DNA of 64,000 bases from Chryseobacterium aquaeductus (lineage in GTDB: Bacteria; Bacteroidota; Bacteroidia; Flavobacteriales; Weeksellaceae). The stretch covers positions 1,798,001 to 1,862,000 of the forward strand of contig NZ_CAJIMS010000001.1 of assembly GCF_905175375.1 (NCBI RefSeq). Direction: 5' to 3'. The position numbers and the translations under genes were made by a program. Positions 45,585 to 53,504 of this stretch are shown one piece after another; the first letter of the stretch is position 1, and each line of letters begins with the position of its first letter. A model generated the notes under the pieces. That model was not told where the DNA came from, searched no databases, and was given only the letters and a program-made list of their open reading frames with translations.

Positions 45585-46828
45585 TATGATTGTATTTTTT
45601 CTGTTTTTATAAACTGTGCAAGATTTTTTATCGCAGTATCGTGTATTCTGACAAACGTATTTTTCTTATCCCATACATAACCTGCCAAAACTGCACAAAT
45701 TTTTCTTTTGACATCAGGATTTTCCGGTTGGTGGAAAAATAATTCCTGAAGATTTCCGGTGTACCATTCTTTTACATACGTTGTAAAAACATTGACTCCG
45801 TATAAAATATAATCTGCAAATTCTGTCTGCCAGTCAACTTTCTCACCGTTTAATTGTCGAATTGCCAGTTTTGCTGCCGTCATTCCGCCTTCAGTTGCAA
45901 ACGCCATTCCTGAAGAGAAAACGGGATCAAGGAATTCTGACGCATTTCCCGTTAATGCAAATCCGTCACCGAATAATTTTTTCACAGAACAGGAATAGTC
46001 TTTCAAATTTTTTGGTTCAAAGAGAAATTCCACATCTCCGAAACGTTTTACATAATAATCTGAAAGTGAAATTGCTTTTCTTAAAGCTTCTGCAGTATCT
46101 CCATTTTCGGATAATTGATCAATATATTCAGTTGAACCAACGATTCCTACACTTGTATTTCCATTCGAAAACGGAATTACCCAAAGCCAGACTTCAGTTT
46201 CAATAATATCAAAAGAGATCAAAGTTCCCTCTACGCCTTCTTCTCTGTTGATATCTTCAACATGAGCGAAAATTGCAGAATGTGGAGAAAGTTTTGAAGG
46301 TTTTTCTAAATCTAAAAGTCTTGGCAAAACTCTTCCATATCCACTAGAATCAATCACGAATTTGGCGTGGATTTCTTTTGTCTCTCCATTTTTGTTTTTT
46401 ACGGTGGTGACAGAGTCAGTTCCGTTAAATTCAATTCCGGTTACTTCGGTTTCAAATTCAAGATCTACACCTTTATTAATGACCTCATTAGCTAAAGCCT
46501 GATCAAAATCTGCTCTCGGAACCTGCCAAGTCCAGTCCCATCCTTCCCCGAATTTATTACTAAAATCAAAAAGACAAACTTCATCACCTCTCAAAAAACG
46601 CGCACCGAGTTTTTTTTCGAATCCCATTTTATCCAAGGCAGGAAAAAGTCCGGCTTCATCAAAATGATCCATCACTCTCGGAATCAGGCTTTCACCAACG
46701 ACGAGTCTCGGGAATTTTGTTTTTTCAACAACTTTTACGTTGATGTTATTCTTCTTTAAGTAGGCAGAAGAAACGCATCCGGAAGGTCCAGCTCCGATTA
46801 CGAGAACATCAACAAATTCTTTGGTCAT
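45584..46828 (-). CDS. FAD-dependent halogenase/hydroxylase-like oxidoreductase
   Basis: 414 aa. The FAD motif GAGPSG is at 12-17. VVGESLIPRVMDHF (43-56) corresponds to the GES-x-x-P element of flavin-dependent halogenases and relatives. WTWQVPR is at 99-105. W214-L-W216-V-I-P219 matches the WxWxIP signature of these halogenases. GDGFALTGNASEFLDPVFSSG (split near 287-307) is the second FAD region. I could not place a catalytic Lys in the GES segment (RLVVGES), so a hydroxylase or reductase is also possible. Placed divergently from the tyrosine ammonia-lyase gene, it probably decorates the aryl ring of the pigment. Confidence 0.75.
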   Translation of the reverse strand: MTKEFVDVLVIGAGPSGCVSSAYLKKNNINVKVVEKTKFPRLVVGESLIPRVMDHFDEAGLFPALDKMGFEKKLGARFLRGDEVCLFDFSNKFGEGWDWTWQVPRADFDQALANEVINKGVDLEFETEVTGIEFNGTDSVTTVKNKNGETKEIHAKFVIDSSGYGRVLPRLLDLEKPSKLSPHSAIFAHVEDINREEGVEGTLISFDIIETEVWLWVIPFSNGNTSVGIVGSTEYIDQLSENGDTAEALRKAISLSDYYVKRFGDVEFLFEPKNLKDYSCSVKKLFGDGFALTGNASEFLDPVFSSGMAFATEGGMTAAKLAIRQLNGEKVDWQTEFADYILYGVNVFTTYVKEWYTGNLQELFFHQPENPDVKRKICAVLAGYVWDKKNTFVRIHDTAIKNLAQFIKTEKIQS

Positions 46829-46924
46829 CTTTGATTTTTTATTTTAATAATAACTTATATCTTTGCCGCAAAATTAGTGACAATTAATTATATTTTACAA
46901 AATTATATATTATTACTTTAATTA

Positions 46925-48445
46925 ATGAAAATAAATAACTTTTTAGAACTGAGGGATTTTCAGAAGATCATTATAGAAAATGAAACCATAGAACTCGATG
47001 AGGTACTTCTCAACCGTGTGAATGCAAGTTTTCAGTTTCTGAAGGAATTTTCAAAAAATAAAGTAATTTATGGAGTCAATACAGGTTTCGGACCGATGGC
47101 TCAATTCAAAATCAGTGATGAAGATACGCATCAGCTTCAATATAATTTAATAAGAAGTCATTCTTCAGGTATCGGAAATCCACTTCCTGCAGATGAAGTA
47201 AAAGCTTGTATGTTGGCAAGATTAAATACTTTGTCGTTAGGAAATTCCGGAGTTCATGAGTCTGTTGTTTTTTTACTTAAAGAATTAATAAACAGAAATG
47301 TTACACCATTGATTTTCGAGCACGGTGGAGTAGGCGCAAGTGGAGATTTGGTGCAATTGGCACACTTGGCTTTGGTACTAATTGGTGAAGGTGAAGTTTT
47401 TTATAAAGGTGAAAGAAAATCAACCAAAGAAGTTTTCGAGATTGAAGGTTTAGAACCCATTAAAGTAGAGATTCGTGAAGGTCTTGCTTTGATGAACGGA
47501 ACTTCTGTCATGTCGGGAATTGGTATTGTTAATGCGTACAAAGCCAATCAATTAACTAGTATTTCAATTAAATTATCTTGTGCGATTAATGAAATCGTGC
47601 AGGCATATGACGATCATTTATCAGAAGCTCTGAATGGAACAAAACTTCACGCAGGTCAGCAAAAAATTGCAGCCAAAATGCGCGAATATTTATCTGACAG
47701 CAAATTGATCAGAAAAAGAGCGGATCATTTGTACACTCATTTCGAAGAACAGGAAAAGGTTTTCAAAGAAAAAGTTCAGGAATATTATTCTTTAAGATGT
47801 GTTCCACAGATTTTGGGACCAGTTTTAGATACTTTAGAATATACCGAAAAAGTTCTAGAAAATGAGATCAATTCAGCAAACGATAATCCAATAATAGATG
47901 TTGAAGGTCAGCATGTTTACCACGGTGGGAATTTCCATGGTGATTATATTTCTTTAGAAATGGACAAGCTGAAAATCGTTGTGACAAAGTTGACAATGTT
48001 GGCAGAAAGACAGTTAAACTATCTTTTAAATTCAAAAATCAATGAAATTTTGCCTCCTTTTGTCAATTTAGGTAAATTAGGTTTTAACTTTGGGATGCAG
48101 GGAGTACAGTTTACGGCGACTTCTACAACTGCTGAAAGTCAGATGTTGTCTAACTCGATGTATGTTCACAGTATACCTAATAACAATGATAATCAGGATA
48201 TTGTAAGCATGGGAACGAATGCTGCGGTGATTTGCAGAAAGGTAATCGAAAATGCTTTTGAAGTATTGGCTATAGAAGCTATCACGATCATTCAGGCAAT
48301 TGAATATCTTGATTTTAAAGATAAAGTTTCATCATCAACAAGAGAATTGTACGATGAAATTAGAAAAATCATTCCGGCTTTTTCAAATGATATGATCATG
48401 TATCCATATTTAGAAGAAGTGAAGAAATATTTAAAGACAATGTAA
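46925..48445 (+). CDS. Aromatic amino acid lyase, probable tyrosine ammonia-lyase
   Basis: 506 aa. The MIO prosthetic group forms from Ala138-Ser139-Gly140 (GGVGASGDLVQL). The catalytic Tyr49 lies in VIYGVNTGFGP. The substrate-selectivity pair is Ser78-His79 (IRSHSSG), not the His-Leu of the Rhodobacter enzyme. From memory the whole sequence closely resembles the characterised tyrosine ammonia-lyase of Flavobacterium johnsoniae, which also has RSHSSG. It would deaminate tyrosine to 4-coumarate, the starter of flexirubin. Histidine lyase is the alternative, but no hutU/hutI neighbours exist. TATCTTTG at 46858-46865 is a possible -7 element. Confidence 0.88.
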   Translation: MKINNFLELRDFQKIIIENETIELDEVLLNRVNASFQFLKEFSKNKVIYGVNTGFGPMAQFKISDEDTHQLQYNLIRSHSSGIGNPLPADEVKACMLARLNTLSLGNSGVHESVVFLLKELINRNVTPLIFEHGGVGASGDLVQLAHLALVLIGEGEVFYKGERKSTKEVFEIEGLEPIKVEIREGLALMNGTSVMSGIGIVNAYKANQLTSISIKLSCAINEIVQAYDDHLSEALNGTKLHAGQQKIAAKMREYLSDSKLIRKRADHLYTHFEEQEKVFKEKVQEYYSLRCVPQILGPVLDTLEYTEKVLENEINSANDNPIIDVEGQHVYHGGNFHGDYISLEMDKLKIVVTKLTMLAERQLNYLLNSKINEILPPFVNLGKLGFNFGMQGVQFTATSTTAESQMLSNSMYVHSIPNNNDNQDIVSMGTNAAVICRKVIENAFEVLAIEAITIIQAIEYLDFKDKVSSSTRELYDEIRKIIPAFSNDMIMYPYLEEVKKYLKTM

Positions 48446-48500
48446 TTATTTAGTTTAATTAATTGTCAAAAAAACTAATACGAAAAAATAAGACTAACAC

Positions 48501-49232
48501 ATGAAATGTGCTATCATAACGGGCGGATCCAGAGGTATTGGAAGAGCGATCTGTATCAAACTTGCTGAGGAGAAAAATTATCATATTCTTATCAACTATA
48601 CTTCAAACGAAGCTGCGGCAAAAGAAACTTTGGCTAAAGTGGAAGAACTGGGTTCTACTGGTGAAATCCTTAAATTTGATGTAGGAAATGCTGAAGAAAC
48701 TTTAAAAATTCTAAATGAATGGCAGGAAAATAATCCTAAATCAATTGTTGAGGTGATTGTAAACAATGCCGGAATCACAAGAGACGGATTATTCATGTGG
48801 ATGCCCAGTGAAGACTGGAACGCTGTGATTAACACTAGTTTAAATGGTTTTTATAATGTGACCAATTTCTTCATTCAGAAATTATTGAGAAACAAATACG
48901 GAAGAATCATTAATATGGTTTCTGTTTCCGGAGTAAAAGGAACTGCCGGACAAACTAATTATTCTGCAGCAAAAGGCGCTTTGGTTGGAGCTACAAAAGC
49001 TTTGGCTCAGGAAGTTGCCAAAAGAAATATCACGGTAAATGCAGTTGCACCAGGTTTCATTAAAACAGATATGACACAGGATTTTAATGAAGATGAACTG
49101 AAAGCAATGATTCCTGTCAACAGATTTGGTGAAGCTGAAGAAGTTGCAGATTTGGTTGCATTTTTAGCTTCGAGAAAATCTTCTTACATTACAGGTGAAG
49201 TCATTAATATTAACGGAGGAATTTATTCGTAA
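48501..49232 (+). CDS. 3-oxoacyl-ACP reductase (FabG-like SDR)
   Basis: 243 aa. The SDR cofactor motif TGGSRGIG is at 7-14, NNAGITRDG at ~88-96, and catalytic Ser141, Tyr154 and Lys158 are in SVSGVKG and NYSAAK. The C-terminal end is SSYITGEVININGGIYS. It would reduce the 3-oxo group after each condensation in the polyene chain. Its place between the lyase and ketosynthase genes, 55 bases after the lyase, marks it as the pathway-specific copy, not the housekeeping FabG. Confidence 0.88.
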   Translation: MKCAIITGGSRGIGRAICIKLAEEKNYHILINYTSNEAAAKETLAKVEELGSTGEILKFDVGNAEETLKILNEWQENNPKSIVEVIVNNAGITRDGLFMWMPSEDWNAVINTSLNGFYNVTNFFIQKLLRNKYGRIINMVSVSGVKGTAGQTNYSAAKGALVGATKALAQEVAKRNITVNAVAPGFIKTDMTQDFNEDELKAMIPVNRFGEAEEVADLVAFLASRKSSYITGEVININGGIYS

Positions 49233-49237
49233 AATCA

Positions 49238-49303
49238 GGTGGCAGATATTAGGTAGAAGTGATTAGCTAAAACCTACAAACCTGAAACCTACAACCTAGA
49301 GTT
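49238..49303. repeat. Short ACCTACAA-type intergenic repeat
   Basis: AAAACCTACAAACCTGAAACC and a following TACAACCT are near-tandem 10-11 base units filling the gap between the reductase and ketosynthase genes. Confidence 0.35.
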
Positions 49304-49308
49304 TTAAA

Positions 49309-50529
49309 ATGGAAAATAGGGTAGTCATTACCGGAATGGGAATTTATTCTTGCATCGGAACTTCTTTGGAAGAAGTGAAAGAATCCCTGTATCAAGGTAA
49401 ATCAGGAATTGTTTTAGTTGAAGAGAGAAAAGATTTTGGTTTTAGATCAGGTCTTAGCGGTGTTGTTCCGAAACCGGATCTCAAAAATCTTCTCAACAGA
49501 AGACAGCGTTTGAGTATGGGTGAAGAAAGTGAATACGCTTACCTGGCTACGCTTGATGCACTTAAAAATGCCAATATAAATCAAGATTTTCTAGACTCCA
49601 ACGAGGTCGGAATTTTGTATGGAAACGACAGCGTTTCTAAAGCGGTTGTAGAGTCAATCGACATCGCAAGAGAGAAAAAAGATACAACCTTGATGGGTTC
49701 CGGAGCGATTTTCAAATCGATGAACTCAACGGTGACAATGAATCTTTCTACGATTTTTAAATTAAGAGGAATCAATTTAACTGTCAGTGCAGCCTGTGCA
49801 AGCGGATCGCATTCTTTGGGACTCGCATATATGATGATTAAAAACGGTTTTCAGGATATCATCGTTTGTGGTGGAGCTCAGGAAACGAATAAATATGCAA
49901 TGGCAAGTTTTGACGGATTAGGAGTTTTTTCAACAAGAGAAAACGAACCGACCAAAGCATCAAGACCTTTTGATTCTGAGAGAGACGGTTTGATTCCGAG
50001 TGGTGGAGCGGCATCTTTAATTGTTGAAAGTCTGGAATCTGCACAGAAAAGAGGCTCAACCATTTTAGGTGAAATTGTTGGTTACGGATTTTCGTCAAAC
50101 GGCGGACATATTTCTACACCCAATGTTGACGGGCCTGCTTTAGCGATGAACCGAGCTTTGAAACAGTCGTGTTTAAGATCAGAAGATATAGATTATATTA
50201 ATGCTCATGCGACTTCCACGCCGATTGGTGATGCGAATGAAGCAAAAGCAATTCACGAAATTTTCGGAAGTGAAGTTCCTGTAAGTTCTACAAAATCAAT
50301 GACCGGTCACGAATGCTGGATGGCGGGTGCAAGTGAGGTCATCTATTCAATTTTGATGATGCAGAATAATTTTATTGCGCCAAATATCAACTTAGAAAAT
50401 CCTGACGATGACGCAAAAAAGATAAATCTTATCGCTGAGACAAAAAATGAAAAAATTGACGTATTTTTGTCAAATTCTTTCGGATTCGGAGGAACAAATT
50501 CTGCATTAATTGTTAAAAAATTTGAGTAA
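49309..50529 (+). CDS. Beta-ketoacyl-ACP synthase (KAS II type)
   Basis: 406 aa. The thiolase-fold condensing enzyme has its full active site: Cys163 (SAACASGSHS), His300 (NAHATSTPIGD) and His334 (SMTGHECWMAG). Terminal NSFGFGGTNSALIV is intact. It extends acyl-ACP with malonyl-ACP. The ACP gene follows after 4 bases, so the two are co-translated. It is one of three ketosynthases with a full triad in the locus and is here assigned to aryl-polyene elongation by context. Confidence 0.9.
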   Translation: MENRVVITGMGIYSCIGTSLEEVKESLYQGKSGIVLVEERKDFGFRSGLSGVVPKPDLKNLLNRRQRLSMGEESEYAYLATLDALKNANINQDFLDSNEVGILYGNDSVSKAVVESIDIAREKKDTTLMGSGAIFKSMNSTVTMNLSTIFKLRGINLTVSAACASGSHSLGLAYMMIKNGFQDIIVCGGAQETNKYAMASFDGLGVFSTRENEPTKASRPFDSERDGLIPSGGAASLIVESLESAQKRGSTILGEIVGYGFSSNGGHISTPNVDGPALAMNRALKQSCLRSEDIDYINAHATSTPIGDANEAKAIHEIFGSEVPVSSTKSMTGHECWMAGASEVIYSILMMQNNFIAPNINLENPDDDAKKINLIAETKNEKIDVFLSNSFGFGGTNSALIVKKFE

Positions 50530-50533
50530 AAAC

Positions 50534-50788
50534 ATGGAAAGGGAAAAAATTGTTGCGATCGTTAATGATTTTTTGATCAGCGAGTTTGAAGTTGATGGCG
50601 ATGAAATCAACAACGAAGCAAATTTTAAAAAAACTTTAGGTTTAGACAGTTTAGATTATATAGATTTGGTGGTGGTCATCGAATCAAATTTTGGTGTAAA
50701 GTTGGGTGAAGCAGACTTTAAAAATATTATCACTTTTGAAGATTTCTACTCAACGATCGAAAATAAAATCACTGAGAAAAACGCATAA
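50534..50788 (+). CDS. Acyl carrier protein (first copy)
   Basis: 84 aa from ATG 50534. The longer reading from 50510 uses a TTG inside the ketosynthase gene. The four-helix ACP has its phosphopantetheine attachment at Ser39 in GLDSLDYIDL. It carries the growing chain. It is only ~35% similar by eye to the second ACP at 61642, so the two probably serve different steps or partners. Confidence 0.9.
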   Translation: MEREKIVAIVNDFLISEFEVDGDEINNEANFKKTLGLDSLDYIDLVVVIESNFGVKLGEADFKNIITFEDFYSTIENKITEKNA

Positions 50789-50812
50789 TTATTGATTAAA
50801 TATTTACTCCTA

Positions 50813-50897
50813 AACAATGTAGCAATATATCAATCTAGCAGTTTACCAATGTTTAAAATATTGTTACATTCTTACACTGATACATTGTTAAATTAAA
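50813..50897. repeat. ACP-associated ATTGTTACA/TGTAxCAAT palindromic repeat, copy A
   Basis: ACAATGTAGCAATATATCAATCTAGCAGTTTACCAATG faces ATTGTTACATTCTTACACTGATACATTGTTAAATT. The arms are inverted versions of one another. Two more copies flank the second ACP gene (61570 and 61910). Confidence 0.6.
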
Positions 50898-50900
50898 CTC

Positions 50901-51785
50901 ATGAACAAGTGGAAAGGCAAGTCTAAAGGCACAATCTTAGGTTACAGAATCTTCGTCTGGTGCATTAGAAATATCGGAATCCGGAGTTCTTATTTTGTTC
51001 TTTATTTTGTTGCTGCTTACTATTTTTTATTCGAAAAAAAGAGCAACCAATACATTTCATATTATTTCAAAAAGCGACTCAACTATAATTTCCGGACAAC
51101 TATAATTTCCAGATACAAAAGTTACTTCACGTTCGGAACGGTTTTGATTGATAAAACTGCGATCTCTGCAGGATTGAGAGACAAATTCACGTACGAATTC
51201 GACGGAGTTGAAAATCTTAAAAACCTTTTAGCTGAAAAAAAAGGTGGAGTTCTCATCAGCGCACATATCGGAAATTTCGAAATTGCAGAACACTTTTTCG
51301 CAGATATTGATTTTGACTGTCAGATTAATTTAGTCACAACAGATCAGGAAGTCACGGTTATTAAAGAATATCTAGACAGTGTTACGGTTAAGAAAAGTAA
51401 TATCAAATTCATTTATGTGAAAGACGATATGTCGCATATCTTCGACATCAATGACGCTTTGTCAAAAAATGAATTGATTTGTTTCACGGGTGACCGTTAT
51501 TTTGAAGGTTCAAAATTCCTTGAGGCAGATTTACTCGATAAAAGTGCAAAATTTCCTGCCGGTCCTTTTCTGATTGCCTCCCGATTGGGCGTTCCGGTTG
51601 TTTACGTGTATGTAATGAAAGAGAAAAATCTTCATTATCATTTGTATGCAAGAGTTGCTCAACAGGTGAAAAAACGTGATGCGCAAGGACTTTTAAACTC
51701 ATACACTCAAAATCTAGAATCAATGATCAAAAAGTATCCTCTTCAGTGGTTCAATTATTTTGATTTTTGGGATGATGTAGATTAA
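50901..51785 (+). CDS. LpxL/HtrB-like lysophospholipid acyltransferase
   Basis: 294 aa. An N-terminal membrane segment (~28-45, SSYFVLYFVAAYYFLF) is followed by the acyltransferase core with the HxxxxE dyad His122/Glu127 (SAHIGNFEIAE). FTGDRYFEGS and FPAGPFLIASRLGVPVVYVY complete the LpxL-like pattern. Related acyltransferases are standard members of aryl-polyene and xanthomonadin clusters. It probably transfers a polyene or fatty acyl chain from ACP to a membrane acceptor. The acceptor is not determined. Confidence 0.8.
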   Translation: MNKWKGKSKGTILGYRIFVWCIRNIGIRSSYFVLYFVAAYYFLFEKKSNQYISYYFKKRLNYNFRTTIISRYKSYFTFGTVLIDKTAISAGLRDKFTYEFDGVENLKNLLAEKKGGVLISAHIGNFEIAEHFFADIDFDCQINLVTTDQEVTVIKEYLDSVTVKKSNIKFIYVKDDMSHIFDINDALSKNELICFTGDRYFEGSKFLEADLLDKSAKFPAGPFLIASRLGVPVVYVYVMKEKNLHYHLYARVAQQVKKRDAQGLLNSYTQNLESMIKKYPLQWFNYFDFWDDVD

Positions 51786-51880
51786 ATTTTCTACATTTAC
51801 CCTTTTAAACTAAGTAGAAATTTCAAATCATTAGCATCAATTATTGTTAAGTATTCTTTGTCACCATTTATTATCCACAA

Positions 51881-51921
51881 TGTTTGTCATTCCGTAGGAA
51901 TCTGAGCAACGGTGATATGCA
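51881..51921. repeat. TTCCGTAGGAATCT repeat, copy A
   Basis: GTCATTCCGTAGGAATCTGAGCAACG matches CATTCCGCAGGAATCTAAACAACG at 59227. The core TTCC-N-AGGAA is itself palindromic. It lies in the 183-base gap before the CrtI-like gene. Confidence 0.45.
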
Positions 51922-51968
51922 TACTGCATGATAAAGTAACTGCTTGGCTTAACTGAATATTTTCTCCC

Positions 51969-53504
51969 TTGAATAAAAATTACGACATAATTGTCATCGG
52001 CAGCGGTCTCGGAGGTCTTGTTTCGGCACTAATTTTAGCGAAAGAAGGCTTGAAAGTCTGTGTTCTAGAAAAAAATAATCAGTATGGCGGAAACTTACAA
52101 ACGTTTTCAAGAGATAAATTGATTTTCGACACCGGAGTTCATTATCTTGGCGGACTTTCAAAAGGTCAAAATCTTCATCATTTTTTTTCTTATCTGGAAA
52201 TTATTGATGATCTCGAACTCCAGAAAATGGATGAAGACGGATATGATAAAATCACTTTCGGAGATGATGAAATTGAATATCCTCACGCTCAAGGTTACGA
52301 AAATTTTGTAGAACAGTTATCAAAATATTTTCCGGATGAAAAGGAAAATCTTGAAAATTATTGTGAAGAAATTCAACGGGTTTGTAATTATTTTCCCAGA
52401 TATAATGTTGTTGGACAAAACAATTATAACGAAGAGATTCTTCATTTAAATACCAAAAGATTTATTGAATCGATCACTTCAGATCAAAAATTGCAGGCCG
52501 TTTTATTGGGATCAAATTTCCTTTATGCAGGAGATTCTGAGAATATTCCTTTTTATGTTCATGCTTTGACGGTAAACTCATACATTCAAAGTGCTTACAA
52601 ATGTGTAAAAGGTGGAAGTCAGATTTCTAAATTGTTAATCAGAAAATTAAGAGAATATGGAGCAGAAGTTCATAAACATTCCGAAGTTTCTGAAATGGTT
52701 TTTAATGAAAATAACGTTTTAGTTTCAGTAAAAACTGTTCAAGGCAAAGAATATTTTGCTAAACAATTCATTTCTAATATTGAGATTCGTTCTGCCATAA
52801 AACTGATTGGCGAAAAACATCTTAAAAAATCTTTTCTGAACCGGATTGATAGCTGGAAACCGGTTTCTTCATGTTTCAGTATGTATTTGGTTTTAAAACC
52901 CAATTCACTTCTAAATTTCAATCACAATATTTATTATTTTTCATCTGAAGAAATGGTCTGGAATGCTTTTAAATATAAAAAAGAAAACTGGCCGGAAACA
53001 TATATGCTTTCATCAACTCAGTCAAAAAATCAACCTGAATTTGCAGAAAGTTTGACCGCCATATCTTACATGAATTTTGATGAAGTGCAAGAATGGGAAC
53101 AATCAATAAACACAATTGCTGAAGTACAGGATAGAGGACGAAAGTACGAAGAATTCAAGAGTGAAAAAGCAGCAAAAATGATCAGAGCTTTGGAAGAGAA
53201 AATTCCTGATTTACGTAGATTTATAAAAAATATTTACACGTCGTCACCGCTTTCGTATAGAGATTACATAGGAAGTTTTGAAGGAAATATGTATGGTTAC
53301 ATGAAAAATTCAGAAAATCCTTTAAAAACGATGGTTTCACCACGCACAAAGATTGATAATTTGTATCTTACAGGTCAGTCTGTCAATATGCACGGTATTT
53401 TGGGTTGCACTATTGGTGCTTTCAATACTTGCGCAGAAATTTTGGGGAAAGAACTGATTGATGAACGTTTGACAAAAGTTTTAAATCAAACAAATGAAAA
53501 TTAG
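51969..53504 (+). CDS. CrtI/phytoene-desaturase-like FAD oxidoreductase
   Basis: 511 aa. The N-terminal FAD motif is VIGSGLGGLVSALILAKEG (~8-26). FDTGVHYLGG (~52-61) resembles the retinol saturase/CrtI family, and the C-terminal FAD segment is NLYLTGQSVNMHGILGCTIG. The start is TTG at 51969, with the GSGLGG motif at its expected distance, so no upstream ATG is needed. It may reduce, desaturate or isomerise double bonds of the polyene or of the resorcinol side chains. No carotenoid gene is adjacent. It overlaps the next gene by 11 bases. Confidence 0.8.
   Translation: MNKNYDIIVIGSGLGGLVSALILAKEGLKVCVLEKNNQYGGNLQTFSRDKLIFDTGVHYLGGLSKGQNLHHFFSYLEIIDDLELQKMDEDGYDKITFGDDEIEYPHAQGYENFVEQLSKYFPDEKENLENYCEEIQRVCNYFPRYNVVGQNNYNEEILHLNTKRFIESITSDQKLQAVLLGSNFLYAGDSENIPFYVHALTVNSYIQSAYKCVKGGSQISKLLIRKLREYGAEVHKHSEVSEMVFNENNVLVSVKTVQGKEYFAKQFISNIEIRSAIKLIGEKHLKKSFLNRIDSWKPVSSCFSMYLVLKPNSLLNFNHNIYYFSSEEMVWNAFKYKKENWPETYMLSSTQSKNQPEFAESLTAISYMNFDEVQEWEQSINTIAEVQDRGRKYEEFKSEKAAKMIRALEEKIPDLRRFIKNIYTSSPLSYRDYIGSFEGNMYGYMKNSENPLKTMVSPRTKIDNLYLTGQSVNMHGILGCTIGAFNTCAEILGKELIDERLTKVLNQTNEN

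Noticed and set aside
46830..46865. Complete promoter for the tyrosine ammonia-lyase gene
   Set aside because: TATCTTTG (46858-46865) fits the -7 element, but the nearest TTTG (46830-46833) is 24 bases away instead of 19, so a full promoter is not claimed.
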